NCBI RefSeq assembly: GCF_014204625.1
Contig: NZ_JACHLU010000020.1
Span: 1 to 64,000, forward strand
DNA length: 64,000 bases
Source: Gillisella vitis
GTDB lineage: Bacteria > Pseudomonadota > Alphaproteobacteria > Rhizobiales > Rhizobiaceae
Direction: 5' to 3'
This document shows positions 24,510 to 34,417 of this stretch, one piece after another. Every line of letters starts with the position of its first letter. Positions within the stretch are counted from its first letter, which is position 1. Made by a program: the position numbers and the translations under genes. A model generated the notes under the pieces. The model had not been told where the DNA came from. It made no database searches and worked only from the letters and a program-made list of their open reading frames with translations.

Positions 24510-25646
24510 ATGCACTTTGTTTTCATGCATCCGACCGGAAATGGCTATCATCCCGGCTCGCCGCTGACGAAGCCTCTGGGGGGCACGGAATCGGCCGTTG
24601 TCTATCTGAGTACGGCACTGGTTCGGGCAGGGGCAAAGGTCACGCTGCTCAACAACCCAAAAGACGAAGCGGTTATTGATGGTGTTCATCTCCTGCCGAG
24701 TGACAAAGTGCCGCCCGGCCTGATCAATCAATGCGATGTGCTTGTGGTGATTACAACGGCGGTTGGCAGTCGGATTCGCGCCAGTTTCAATCACGAGGTG
24801 CCGATGGTGCTCTGGTGCCATCTGGATGTTGATCTGCCCTTTATTGCCGGGTTGCGGCAACCGGATGAGCGCGAGGCGTGGAACGGTTATGTCATGGTCA
24901 GCCAATGGCAGGCCCAGCGGTTTATCAGCCATTTTGGCCTTGATGCCGCCCGCACCCATGTGATTGGCAATGCGGTCTCGCCTGCGTTTCTGGATCAGCC
25001 TGCAAGCCCTGCGTGGTTTGAAACCGGTGCATCCCCAACCCTGTTTTATTCCAGCACGCCTTTCAGGGGGCTGGACGTCCTGCTGCAATGTTTTCCATCC
25101 ATTCGGGCGCGGGTGCCGGATGTGAGGCTGAAGATCCATTCCTCCATGGGGATCTACGGTCTTGGTCAGGAGCGTGACGGGTATCGCTATCTCTATGAAC
25201 TGGCGCGTAACCTTCCCGGGGTTGATTACATCGGTCCGGTATCGCAACCCGATCTTGCGGTTTCCCTGCAATCGGCTGCCGCTCTCGCCTATCCGGCCAC
25301 GTTTGATGAAACATCCTGTATTGCGGTGATGGAGGCCCTGGCCTCTGGTGCCGACGTTTTGACAACGGACAGGGGGGCGCTGCCCGAAACCTTGCATGGT
25401 TTCGGCTGTATGCTGAAATCGGATGCGTTGAAAAGCCCTTACGCGATCAACAATCTCATGGCCAATGCATTTATCGACATGGTTGTTCATACTCTGGAGG
25501 ACGCCCGGCAAAATCCGGCGGCGGCGGCCGCCAAACGCAAGGCGCGGATGGCTTTTGTGCGCGAAAACTACACGTGGGATGTGCGGGCACAGCAATGGCT
25601 GGCTCTTGGCCAACAACTTGCGCGTCGAAAACCAACACCAAGGTAA
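24510..25646 (+). CDS. Glycosyltransferase family 4
   Basis: A 378-residue GT-B enzyme starting MHFVFMHPTGNGYHPGSPL, followed by PLGGTESAVVYLS, a donor-domain start typical of GT4 members. The acceptor-to-donor junction carries TLFYSSTPFRGLDVLLQCFP, and the C-terminal motif ATFDETSCIAVMEALASGAD holds the two conserved Glu residues. It is divergent from the DXD transferase, and the second importer operon begins about 150 bp later, so it may be the head of that transcript. Sugar specificity unknown. Confidence 0.85.
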   Translation: MHFVFMHPTGNGYHPGSPLTKPLGGTESAVVYLSTALVRAGAKVTLLNNPKDEAVIDGVHLLPSDKVPPGLINQCDVLVVITTAVGSRIRASFNHEVPMVLWCHLDVDLPFIAGLRQPDEREAWNGYVMVSQWQAQRFISHFGLDAARTHVIGNAVSPAFLDQPASPAWFETGASPTLFYSSTPFRGLDVLLQCFPSIRARVPDVRLKIHSSMGIYGLGQERDGYRYLYELARNLPGVDYIGPVSQPDLAVSLQSAAALAYPATFDETSCIAVMEALASGADVLTTDRGALPETLHGFGCMLKSDALKSPYAINNLMANAFIDMVVHTLEDARQNPAAAAAKRKARMAFVRENYTWDVRAQQWLALGQQLARRKPTPR

Positions 25647-25794
25647 TCCTCTGCGTTTATGGAGGGGGATGAGAGGTGTGATGATGGCCTTGCGCCGATT
25701 TGAGATCCAGATTCGTGCGTTTCCGTCATAGACTTAACGGATATGCTAGGCTACGGTGACGCAAATGAATGCGGCGGGGTGGGAAGATAGACGC

Positions 25795-27681
25795 ATGGCA
25801 GAATGTGGGGATCTGCTTTATGTGGATCAAATCAGTGTGTCGTTTCCGATGCCGGATGGCGCGATAGAGGCGGTCAAATCCTTCAGCATGAGCGTGCGTC
25901 CCGGCAAGGTGACGGCTTTGGTGGGGGAATCCGGCTCGGGCAAGTCTGTGCTGGGGCGCTCGATCATGGGGATTGAGAGCGCTCAGGCAAAGATTGACGG
26001 GCGGGTTCTGTTTTGTGATCCTGACGTCTGCGTGCCTGTTGATCTTTTGAAGCTGCCCCATGACGGGCGTCAGATTCGGCATATTCGCGGCAGCCGCATT
26101 GGCATGATCTTTCAAGAGCCAATGACCTCTTTTTCGCCGGTGCACACCATTGGCAATCAGATCGAAGAGGTGTTGAAAGTTCATGCTGTGCTGTCGCCAA
26201 AGGAGCGGCGGGAGCGGGTCGAGGAAATGCTGGGGCTGGTCGGATTTAACGATCCGGCCCATGTGTTTGACATGTATCCGTTTGAGCTGTCCGGCGGAAT
26301 GCGCCAGCGGGCAATGATTGCCATGGCGCTGATTTGCAAGCCCGCCCTGTTGATTGCCGATGAGCCAACCACGGCGCTGGATGTGACCATTCAGGCGCAG
26401 ATTCTCAAGCTGCTGATGGAGCTTCAGGACAAGCTGGGCATGGCGATTTTGCTGATCACCCATGATCTGGGTGTGGTGGCCAGTCTGGCTGACGATGTGG
26501 TGGTGATCTACCGCGGTGAGGTGATGGAAGCCGGGCCGGTTGAGGTGATTTTTAACAATCCGCAACATCCCTATACCAAAGGTTTGATGGCCGCGGTGCC
26601 GCATTTTGAGATGGATCGCAAGGAGCGCTTGAAGCCTCTGCGCGAGATCAGGGTGGATGCTGCGGGTCTGATTAAAAAAGACGGTGCCTGTCAGACTGCC
26701 GGCGATGTGCTGTTGTCGGTGCGCAATCTCAGCAAATCCTTTCAGGTCAAGCGCTCCAATGGTTTTTTCTCGAAAGCGTCAACAGCCACTTTGGCGGTCA
26801 ATGATGTTTCCTTTGATATTATCCGTGGCGAGACGCTGGGACTGGTGGGCGAAAGCGGTTGCGGCAAAACCACGCTGAGCAAGATTTTGATGCGTGGGAT
26901 CACGGCCGATAGCGGCTCTGTCGATTATCATGGGACTGACGGGCGGATTGATGTGCTCAATGCGCAAGGAAACACCTTGCAAGCTCTGCGCACCCGGATT
27001 CAGATGGTGTTTCAGGATCCGGTCTCATCGCTGTCGCCGCGCATGACGGTGCGCGGCATTGTGGGTGAGCCCTTGGAAATTCATGGTCGTGGCAATCGTG
27101 CCTCCCGGCTCGATCTTGTGCGGCGGCTGATTCATTCCATCGGACTGCCGGAATCGGCCATTGGCCGGTATCCTCACAGCTTTTCCGGCGGCCAGCGGCA
27201 GCGTATCGGTATTGCGCGGGCTTTGGCGCTGGGACCGGATCTGATGATCTGTGATGAGCCAGTGTCGGCGCTGGATGTGTCGGTGCAGGCGCAGATTCTC
27301 AATCTGATGAAAGATCTGAAGGCCGAGCTGGGTCTGACCTATCTGTTTATCTCCCATAATCTTGCGGTGATCAATTATATGGCCGACCGCGTGGCGGTGA
27401 TGTATGGCGGGCGGATCGTTGAAATTGCGCCTTGCGAGATCATCATGCGCCAGCCGGTGCATCCCTATACCAAAAAACTGCTGGCGGCGGTGCCCATGCC
27501 CAATCTCGACAATCCGCTTGATTTTGATCTGATTGGCGAGCCATCGCAGGCGGCCAAAAAGAAATGGGCCAGACAGTTTCATGATGAGGGTGATCCCGCC
27601 AATCTGACCCATGTGGATCTTGGCGGTGGCCATCTGGTGCTGGCGCGGCGCAATGTTGATGCAAGAGAGTTACGCTCATGA
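25795..27681 (+). CDS. ABC importer ATPase, fused DppD–DppF type (second system)
   Basis: A 628-residue protein with two complete ATPase domains in one chain. The first has GESGSGKSV, LSGGMRQRAM, ADEPTTALD and LITHDLG; the second, from about residue 305, has GESGCGKTT, FSGGQRQRIGIARAL, CDEPVSALDVS and FISHNLA. Both catalytic Glu residues are present. The fusion replaces the two separate ATPases of the first importer. I start at the ATG giving MAECGDLLY; an ATG 30 bases earlier and a GTG 39 bases earlier are in frame. It leads a four-gene operon (ATPase, binding protein, two permeases), with ATGA overlap to the next gene. Confidence 0.9.
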   Translation: MAECGDLLYVDQISVSFPMPDGAIEAVKSFSMSVRPGKVTALVGESGSGKSVLGRSIMGIESAQAKIDGRVLFCDPDVCVPVDLLKLPHDGRQIRHIRGSRIGMIFQEPMTSFSPVHTIGNQIEEVLKVHAVLSPKERRERVEEMLGLVGFNDPAHVFDMYPFELSGGMRQRAMIAMALICKPALLIADEPTTALDVTIQAQILKLLMELQDKLGMAILLITHDLGVVASLADDVVVIYRGEVMEAGPVEVIFNNPQHPYTKGLMAAVPHFEMDRKERLKPLREIRVDAAGLIKKDGACQTAGDVLLSVRNLSKSFQVKRSNGFFSKASTATLAVNDVSFDIIRGETLGLVGESGCGKTTLSKILMRGITADSGSVDYHGTDGRIDVLNAQGNTLQALRTRIQMVFQDPVSSLSPRMTVRGIVGEPLEIHGRGNRASRLDLVRRLIHSIGLPESAIGRYPHSFSGGQRQRIGIARALALGPDLMICDEPVSALDVSVQAQILNLMKDLKAELGLTYLFISHNLAVINYMADRVAVMYGGRIVEIAPCEIIMRQPVHPYTKKLLAAVPMPNLDNPLDFDLIGEPSQAAKKKWARQFHDEGDPANLTHVDLGGGHLVLARRNVDARELRS

Positions 27682-29594
27682 TGACACGGCGTCATGCTTT
27701 GGCATTGCTGTCTGCAACATTTCTGGCGCGGTCGGTGCCTGCTTTGGCAGCTCAAGGTGTGGGGCGTGAGCCGGACAGCCTGAAGGATGCTGTTGCGGCT
27801 GGCAAGCTGCCACCGATGGCGGAGCGCCTGCCCAAGGTGCCGCGTGTCATTTCGTTGAGCGGTCCCGATCTCGCGCCCGGGCGCTATGGCGGCTCTGCCC
27901 GGATGTTGATCGGTGGCCAGCGCGATATTCGCTATATGCCAATCATCTGTTATAGCCGCCTGATCGGCTATGATCTGCACTTCAATTTTCAGCCTGATAT
28001 TCTGGAACGGTTTGAGGTGGTGGAAGAGCGTATCTTCACCTTTCATTTGCGCGAAGGCCACCGCTGGTCTGATGGCAGTCCGTTCACGGCGGAAGATTTT
28101 CGCTATGTCTGGGAGGATATGTTCCATGACAAGGAACTGTATCTTGGCGGTATTCCCACCGTCTTTCGCGTCAATGACAAGGAACCTGTGTTCGAGGTTC
28201 TGGATGCGCTGACGGTGCGTTACACATGGGATGATCCAAACCCGGACTTTCTGGCGGAACTGGCTTCGCCAGTGGCAACCCGCCTGATGATGCCAGCCAG
28301 CTATCTCAAGACCTACCATCGCAAATATCAAAAGCCGGATAAACTGGCCAAGCTGATTGAGAAAAAGGGTGTGCAGGACTGGGCAGCCTTGCACCAGAAA
28401 ATGTCCCGTTCCGTTCGGCCTGAAAATCCGGATCTGCCAACGCTGGATGCGTGGATGAACACCACCAAGCCGCCCGCAGGCCAGTTTGTTTTTGAGCGCA
28501 ATCCCTTCTATCACCGCGTTGATGAGAATGGTCTGCAATTGCCCTACCTTGATCGCATGGTGCTCGGGGTTGGCTCTGGTGATCTGGTGGCGGCAAAGAC
28601 CGGAACCGGCGAGAGTGATCTGCAATTTACCAATCTGGATTTTACCGATTACACCTTTTTGAAAAATGCGGAAAAGCGCTTTCCGATCAAGGTTGATCTG
28701 TGGAAACGCACGCAAGGCTCGCGCATTGCGCTGATGCCCAATCTCAATTGCAAAGACCCGGTCTGGCGTGCGCTTTTGCGTGATGTGCGGGTGCGGCGAG
28801 CCATGTCGCTGGCCATCAACCGTGACGAGATCAACAAGGCGGTGTTTTTCGGTCTTGCCCAGCCAAGCGCCAACACGGTGTTGCCGGAAAGCCCCCTGTT
28901 CAGGCCGGAATATCGGGATGCCTATGCGATCTATGATGTTGATCAGGCCAATGCGCTCCTGCAAGAAGCGGGCATGGTGCGCGAAGGCTCCCGCGGCATT
29001 CGTACATTGCCCGATGGTCGGCCCGCGACCCTGATTGTTGAAACAACCGGTGATGGCGGCTTTGATTCCGATGTGCTCGAGCTGATGGCCGATCAATGGT
29101 ACAAGATCGGCATTCGGGTGTTTGTGCATGTGGCCCATCGAGAGCTGTTTCGCCGTCGCATCACTGGTGGAGAAACCGTGATGGCGGTCTGGGGCGGGCT
29201 GGATAATGCGATCCCGACGGCGGATATGTCGCCGCGTGAGCTGGCACCCACCAGCGATGAGCAATTGCAATGGCCGCTTTGGGGTCTGCATACGCTGTCA
29301 GGCGGCGGCGATGGCCGCGCGCCCGATCTGCATGAGGCGAAGGCACTGCTGGATCTGTTCTATGAATGGCGCCGTTCCGATACACTGGAAGAGCGCACGG
29401 CCATCTGGCACCAGATGTTGAGCCTGTACACCAGTCAGGTCTTCACGATTGGCATTGTCAATGGTGGGTTGCAGCCGGTGGTTCGGGCAAGGAAGCTGCG
29501 CAATTTGCCGGACAAGGGTCTCTATGGTTTTGATCCCACCTCCTATCTCGGCGTCTATAGGCCGGATACGTTCTGGTTTGATGAGGATGCCTAG
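27678..29594 (+). CDS. Family-5 extracellular solute-binding protein (second importer)
   Basis: A 638-residue periplasmic binding protein, a paralogue of the one in the first importer. The leader MMTRRHALALLSATFLARSVPALAA has a twin Arg followed by a hydrophobic stretch; Tat export is possible but the full Tat consensus is not there. The mature start AVAAGKLPPMAERLPKVPRV repeats the other protein's AGKLPPxxxRLPxxPRV pattern. The family's WSDGSPFTAEDFRY segment is clear. It overlaps the fused ATPase by 4 bp. Because glycan-synthesis genes flank it, its ligand may be a surface-glycan fragment, but this is a guess. Confidence 0.85.
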   Translation: MMTRRHALALLSATFLARSVPALAAQGVGREPDSLKDAVAAGKLPPMAERLPKVPRVISLSGPDLAPGRYGGSARMLIGGQRDIRYMPIICYSRLIGYDLHFNFQPDILERFEVVEERIFTFHLREGHRWSDGSPFTAEDFRYVWEDMFHDKELYLGGIPTVFRVNDKEPVFEVLDALTVRYTWDDPNPDFLAELASPVATRLMMPASYLKTYHRKYQKPDKLAKLIEKKGVQDWAALHQKMSRSVRPENPDLPTLDAWMNTTKPPAGQFVFERNPFYHRVDENGLQLPYLDRMVLGVGSGDLVAAKTGTGESDLQFTNLDFTDYTFLKNAEKRFPIKVDLWKRTQGSRIALMPNLNCKDPVWRALLRDVRVRRAMSLAINRDEINKAVFFGLAQPSANTVLPESPLFRPEYRDAYAIYDVDQANALLQEAGMVREGSRGIRTLPDGRPATLIVETTGDGGFDSDVLELMADQWYKIGIRVFVHVAHRELFRRRITGGETVMAVWGGLDNAIPTADMSPRELAPTSDEQLQWPLWGLHTLSGGGDGRAPDLHEAKALLDLFYEWRRSDTLEERTAIWHQMLSLYTSQVFTIGIVNGGLQPVVRARKLRNLPDKGLYGFDPTSYLGVYRPDTFWFDEDA

Positions 29595-30593
29595 ATGATA
29601 CGCTATATTCTCTGGCGCATCGCCGTGATGATCCCAACGCTGATCATGATTTCCATGCTGGTGTTCACCATCATCGAGCTGCCTCCCGGCGATTATTTTG
29701 AAAGTTACGTGGAAGAAATGCGGGCGATTGGCGAAAAGGCCGATTTGCAGCAGATTGATGAGTTGCGCGCCCGCTATGGCTTTAATGAATCCGAGCCGGT
29801 GCGCTATTTCCACTGGATCACCGGCTTTGTGCAGGGTGATTTCGGTTATTCGTTTGAATATCGGATGCCGGTGTCGGAAGTGGTGGGAGACCGCTTGTGG
29901 CTGACGATTCTGGTGTCGGTGGTGACCATTGCCATGACCTGGCTGATTGCCTTTCCCATCGGCATTTATTCGGCCACCCATCAATATAGCTGGGGCGATT
30001 ACGGGCTGACATTTCTGGGGCTGATCGGCATTGCCGTACCGAATTTCATTCTGGCTTTGGTGCTGATGTATTTTGCCAATATCTGGTTTGGCACATCCAT
30101 TGGCCATTTGATGGATCAGCAGTTTCTTGGCAAGCCGATGAGCTGGGACAAGGCCAAGTCCATTCTGGAGCACCTGTGGATTCCGGTGGTGATCATTGGC
30201 ACCGCAGGCACCGCAGGCATGGTGCGGCGCGTGCGCGCCAATCTGCTGGACGAGCTGAACAAGCAATATGTGATGACCGCCCGCGCCAAAGGATTGCATC
30301 CGTTTCGGGTGCTGATCAAATATCCGCTGCGGCTGTCGTTGAATTTCTTCATTTCCGATATTGGTTCGGTGCTGCCCACCATTATTTCCGGCGCTGAAAT
30401 CACCGCCGTCGTCCTGTCTCTGGAAACCACCGGCCCGATGCTGATCCGGGCTTTACAAAATCAGGACATGTATCTGGCAGGCTCTTTCCTGATGTTTCTG
30501 GCCGTTTTGACCGTGATCGGCGTGCTGGTGTCGGATATTGCCCTGGCCTTTCTGGATCCGCGCATCCGGCTTCAGGGCGGGAGAACCAAATGA
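29595..30593 (+). CDS. ABC importer permease, DppB type (second system)
   Basis: A 332-residue permease starting on the base after the binding-protein stop codon. It follows the DppB plan: the N-terminal anchor (YILWRIAVMIPTLIMISMLVFTIIELPPGDY), five more membrane segments, and the EAA-type loop (LLDELNKQYVMTARAKGL). It is clearly paralogous to the first system's DppB-type protein (shared ELPPGDY, QDMYLAGSF and DPRIR elements). Confidence 0.9.
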   Translation: MIRYILWRIAVMIPTLIMISMLVFTIIELPPGDYFESYVEEMRAIGEKADLQQIDELRARYGFNESEPVRYFHWITGFVQGDFGYSFEYRMPVSEVVGDRLWLTILVSVVTIAMTWLIAFPIGIYSATHQYSWGDYGLTFLGLIGIAVPNFILALVLMYFANIWFGTSIGHLMDQQFLGKPMSWDKAKSILEHLWIPVVIIGTAGTAGMVRRVRANLLDELNKQYVMTARAKGLHPFRVLIKYPLRLSLNFFISDIGSVLPTIISGAEITAVVLSLETTGPMLIRALQNQDMYLAGSFLMFLAVLTVIGVLVSDIALAFLDPRIRLQGGRTK

Positions 30594-31768
30594 GCGAGAG
30601 CGGCATGTCATCTGCAAACGGGCCCGGCCATTATGTCTCGACTGCGCCATTTGATCCCTATGCGGCCGAGCCTGGTGGTGCGGCTGAAGGCTCATCCTTC
30701 AATCAGGCGTCGCAGTTCAAACTGACGTGGTGGCGCTTCAAGCGACACAAGCCAGCGCTTTACGCCGGTGTGCTGCTGCTGTTGGCCTATCTGATGATTG
30801 TCATTGTCGAGTTTCTGGCCCCTTACAATGTCCATACCCGTGATGTGGATCGCATCTATGCGCCGCCGCAATCGGTGCATCTGTTTCATGATGGTGATCT
30901 GATTGGCCCCTTTGTTTACGGTCGCACCATGACGCTGGATATGGACACGTTGAGGCGGGTCTATACGGATGATCTGACACGGGTTGAGAAGCTGCGGTTT
31001 TTCTGTTCTGGTGATCGCTATCGCTTCTGGGGCCTGATGGATGGTGATTTTCATCTGGTGTGTCCGGCAGAAGGGGGCAGCCTGTTTTTGCTGGGCACAG
31101 ACCGGCTGGGGCGCGATGTGCTGTCGCGGATTCTCTACGGTGCCCGTATCTCGCTGACCATTGGCCTGCTGGGCGTGATGACCAGTTTTGTGCTGGGCAT
31201 TGTGATTGGTGGACTGGCGGGCTATTGGGGCGGCTGGTTTGATATGATCGTGCAGCGGATCATTGAAGTGCTGCATTCCATTCCCAGTATTCCGCTGTGG
31301 CTGGCCATGGCTGCCATCATGCCAGCGGACTGGTCGCCGCTGGTGGTTTATCTCGGCATTACCTTCATTCTTGGTATGCTGGACTGGACAGGGCTGGCGC
31401 GGGCAGTGCGTTCCAAATTGCTGGCCCTGCGCGAGGAAGATTATGTGCTGGCCGCCCAGATGATGGGTGCAGGCAGCACCCGGATCATCGGGCGTCACCT
31501 CATTCCCGGTTTTATGTCGCATCTGATTGCCAGCGCCACCTTGACCATTCCTGGCATGATTCTGGGCGAAACAACCTTGAGCTTTCTCGGTCTTGGTTTG
31601 CGCCCGCCCATCACCAGTTGGGGGGTGTTGTTGACAGAGGCCCGCTCAGTCAATGTCATTGCGCTTTATCCGTGGCTGCTGTTTCCGGTGGTTCCGGTGA
31701 TTGTGATTATCCTTGCCTTTAATTTTCTCGGGGATGGTCTAAGAGATGCCGCAGATCCATATAAATAA
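30590..31768 (+). CDS. ABC importer permease, DppC type (second system)
   Basis: A 392-residue permease overlapping the DppB-type gene by ATGA. It has a 40-residue polar N-terminus, a first membrane helix, then a long periplasmic stretch including FVYGRTMTLDMDTLRRVYTD, before LLGTDRLGRDVLSRILYGARIS. The end (AFNFLGDGLRDAADPY) is the same as in the first system's DppC-type protein, which together with the shared insertion shows common ancestry of the two importers. It is the last importer gene; the next gene starts 171 bp later. Confidence 0.9.
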   Translation: MSESGMSSANGPGHYVSTAPFDPYAAEPGGAAEGSSFNQASQFKLTWWRFKRHKPALYAGVLLLLAYLMIVIVEFLAPYNVHTRDVDRIYAPPQSVHLFHDGDLIGPFVYGRTMTLDMDTLRRVYTDDLTRVEKLRFFCSGDRYRFWGLMDGDFHLVCPAEGGSLFLLGTDRLGRDVLSRILYGARISLTIGLLGVMTSFVLGIVIGGLAGYWGGWFDMIVQRIIEVLHSIPSIPLWLAMAAIMPADWSPLVVYLGITFILGMLDWTGLARAVRSKLLALREEDYVLAAQMMGAGSTRIIGRHLIPGFMSHLIASATLTIPGMILGETTLSFLGLGLRPPITSWGVLLTEARSVNVIALYPWLLFPVVPVIVIILAFNFLGDGLRDAADPYK

Positions 31769-31939
31769 TAGAAATGGCAGTGCGACCGTTCCAGAAAGAT
31801 ACCCCAAAACCACCCTACCACGTTTAATCTGCCGCATGAGTTTGCTCTGAAATAGCTCTTGATCAGAGACATTGTGCGGCATCAGGATGCGCGACCGTGT
31901 TGCGATCCCAAACTCCGGTGCTCAGGAGACACTGCTTAC

Positions 31940-33148
31940 ATGTTGAAACGCCTTAGCAACGCCCGCATCCTGATGTATAGCCATGACACATTTGGTCTTG
32001 GTCATTTGCGGCGCTGTCGCACGATTGCTCACTCGCTGGTGGAGGATTATCGCGGTGTGCAGGTGCTGATTATTTCGGGAGCAACCATTGCGGGCGCTTT
32101 TGATTATCGTGCTCGTGTGGATTTCGTCAAGATTCCCAGTGTCATCAAGCTGCACAATGGCGAATATACCTCCATGGACCGGCATATCGATCTGCATGAA
32201 ACGCTTAAAATGCGCCAGTCGATCATTCGCCATACGGCTGAGAGTTTTGAGCCGGACATGTTCATCATCGACAAGGAACCGCTTGGACTGCGCGGCGAGG
32301 TCGAAGATACCTTGGCCTATCTGAAAACCAAAGGCACGCGGCTGGTGCTGGGCCTGCGCGATGTGATGGATGCGCCGCATCTTCTCGAGGCCGAATGGAA
32401 GCGTAATGATGTGCTGACCAAGATTGCCAGGCTCTATGATGATGTCTGGGTCTATGGCCCGCCGGATTTTTATGATCCGCTGACTGGTATTGATGCACCA
32501 CAGATCTTGCGCGACAAGATGAGGTTTGTTGGCTTTTTGCAACGCAACGCGCTGGGTGGAACGCGGTCGGAACATGCGCCGCATGGTGATTATCTGCTGG
32601 TCACCACCGGCGGCGGCGGCGATGGTGCCGAACTGGTGCGTGATGTGATTGCCGCCTATAAAGCGGACCCGACGCTGGATCACAATGCCCTTGTGGTGCT
32701 TGGGCCCTATATGCCGGTCGAGATGCGGCAGAAATTCATGGAAGCGGGTGCCACGCATCCGAAGCTCAAAATCATTGAATTTGATAACCGCATGGAAGAC
32801 CTGATTGCCGGTGCAAAAGCGGTTGTTGCCATGGGCGGCTATAATACCTATTGCGAAATTCTGTCTTTTGACAAACCGGCCCTGATTGTGCCGCGCACGG
32901 AGCCGCGGCAGGAGCAATTGATCCGCGCCACGCGGGCATCAGAGCTTGGGCTGGTGAGCATGGTGTCTGCGGATGATTCCTCTGACAGCATGGCGTTTGC
33001 GCAAGCCATCAAGGATGTGCTCAAGCGTGACCCGCCCTCGGTGAGTGCGCCGGGAATGCATCTGGAAGGCCTGCCAACCATTTCGCGCCTTGTTGCCGAA
33101 AGTCTGGAGCGCAGTGAAAAAGGCCATCTTTCGGTGGTGCAAGGATAG
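31940..33148 (+). CDS. Predicted glycosyltransferase, COG4671 type (first of two)
   Basis: A 402-residue protein of the predicted glycosyltransferase group COG4671, related in fold to MurG/GT28. ILMYSHDTFGLGHLRRCRTIAHSL at the N-terminus and MGGYNTYCEILSFDKPALIVPR near residue 300 match the acceptor and UDP-sugar sites of that fold. The ATG has AGGAGA about 10 bases upstream; the longer frame adds 27 Cys-rich residues and is not used. It is followed 6 bp later by a GT4 gene and then a second COG4671 gene, so three transferases share one operon. No member with a known product is familiar to me. Confidence 0.75.
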   Translation: MLKRLSNARILMYSHDTFGLGHLRRCRTIAHSLVEDYRGVQVLIISGATIAGAFDYRARVDFVKIPSVIKLHNGEYTSMDRHIDLHETLKMRQSIIRHTAESFEPDMFIIDKEPLGLRGEVEDTLAYLKTKGTRLVLGLRDVMDAPHLLEAEWKRNDVLTKIARLYDDVWVYGPPDFYDPLTGIDAPQILRDKMRFVGFLQRNALGGTRSEHAPHGDYLLVTTGGGGDGAELVRDVIAAYKADPTLDHNALVVLGPYMPVEMRQKFMEAGATHPKLKIIEFDNRMEDLIAGAKAVVAMGGYNTYCEILSFDKPALIVPRTEPRQEQLIRATRASELGLVSMVSADDSSDSMAFAQAIKDVLKRDPPSVSAPGMHLEGLPTISRLVAESLERSEKGHLSVVQG

Positions 33149-33154
33149 TTCAAC

Positions 33155-34417
33155 GTGGCAAGTCCCAAGAAAATCACCGTCCTGCTCAAGGGCTATCCAC
33201 GCCTGTCGGAGACATTTATCGCGCAAGAATTGCTCGGTCTGGAAAAAGCAGGCTTTGAGCTGGAACTGGTGGCCATGCGCCGCCCAACCGACACAAAACG
33301 CCATCCTGTGCATGATGAAATCCGTGCACCTGTGCATTATCTGCCGGAATATTTGCATCAAGAGCCGATCCGGGTGCTGAAAGCGCTGACCAAGACCAGC
33401 CGCTTGCCGGGGTTTGGTGCCATGCTCCGACAATTTTGCAAGGATTTGCCCCGCGATTTTTCACGCAACCGCCTTCGTCGTCTGGGACAGGCGATGGTGC
33501 TGGTGGCTGAGTGGCCGGGCAAGGCCGAATGGCTGCACGCCCATTTCATTCACACCCCGGCCTCGGTTGCTTTTTATGCCAGCCTGTTGCGTGGCATGGG
33601 CTGGAGCGTCTCGGCCCACGCCAAGGACATCTGGACCTCAAGCGATTGGGATCTGGCCGACAAGCTGGCGCATGTGAACTGGGCTGTCACCTGCACACGG
33701 GCTGGCTATGATCAATTGAGCGCCTTGGCCAAAGACCGCCGCGTGGGTGATCGCAAGGTTGTGCACCTGAGTTATCATGGGCTGGACCTTCAGCGCTTTC
33801 CGCATTTTGATGGGCCACGGTCTTTGCGCGATGCGACGGATGCGCAAAACCCTGTGCGGTTGTTGTCAGTTGGCCGTGCCGTGAAGAAAAAGGGCTATGA
33901 TGTGTTGCTGCGCGCACTGGCCAGCCTGCCGAATACGTTTTGCTGGACATTGACCCATATTGGTGGCGGCGAAGAGCTGGTTCGCCTCAGGGCACTGGCC
34001 GATGAGCTTGGCATTGCCGATCGCATCACATGGAAAGGCGCAATGGATCAACTGGATGTGTTGCGCCATTACCGCGAGAGTGATCTTTTCACGCTGGCCT
34101 GCCGGATTACTGCCGATGGCGACCGCGATGGCTTGCCCAATGTGCTGGTTGAGGCGGCAAGCCAAAACCTGATGGCGGTTTCGACCACGGTATCGGGAAT
34201 TTCCGAACTGTTCGTGGATGGTGAAAACGGACTGCTGGTGGCCCCTGATGACCCAGAGGCGCTTGCAGCGGCGCTGATGCGGGCCATGCGCGAGCCGGAT
34301 TTGCGCCATCGTCTGGGCGCTGCTGCCGAGCAGAAGGTGCGGCAGGATTTTGACTATCAAAACAGCATTCGTGATCTCACCGTGCTGTTCAATCAAAGCG
34401 GGAGCGCGCGTGCATGA
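33155..34417 (+). CDS. Glycosyltransferase family 4 (WcaL-like)
   Basis: A 420-residue GT4 enzyme. VLLKGYPRLSETFIAQELLGLEKAG at the start matches colanic-acid-type transferases such as WcaL. Later LLSVGRAVKKKGYDVLLRAL and the DGLPNVLVEAASQNL motif mark the donor-binding domain. The start is GTG, 6 bp after the preceding stop. It is sandwiched between two COG4671-type transferases and overlaps the second by ATGA, so the three are probably consecutive steps on one glycan. Confidence 0.87.
   Translation: MASPKKITVLLKGYPRLSETFIAQELLGLEKAGFELELVAMRRPTDTKRHPVHDEIRAPVHYLPEYLHQEPIRVLKALTKTSRLPGFGAMLRQFCKDLPRDFSRNRLRRLGQAMVLVAEWPGKAEWLHAHFIHTPASVAFYASLLRGMGWSVSAHAKDIWTSSDWDLADKLAHVNWAVTCTRAGYDQLSALAKDRRVGDRKVVHLSYHGLDLQRFPHFDGPRSLRDATDAQNPVRLLSVGRAVKKKGYDVLLRALASLPNTFCWTLTHIGGGEELVRLRALADELGIADRITWKGAMDQLDVLRHYRESDLFTLACRITADGDRDGLPNVLVEAASQNLMAVSTTVSGISELFVDGENGLLVAPDDPEALAAALMRAMREPDLRHRLGAAAEQKVRQDFDYQNSIRDLTVLFNQSGSARA

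Noticed and set aside
23339..25646. Recent horizontal transfer of the glycosyltransferase block
   Set aside because: By eye, GC content and codon choice match the flanking genes, and there are no integrase, tRNA or direct-repeat boundaries; the RIME repeat alone is not evidence of an island.
27579..29291. A 570-codon antisense frame over the second binding-protein gene
   Set aside because: Same composition as other shadow frames, no start signal, and the sense frame is well supported.
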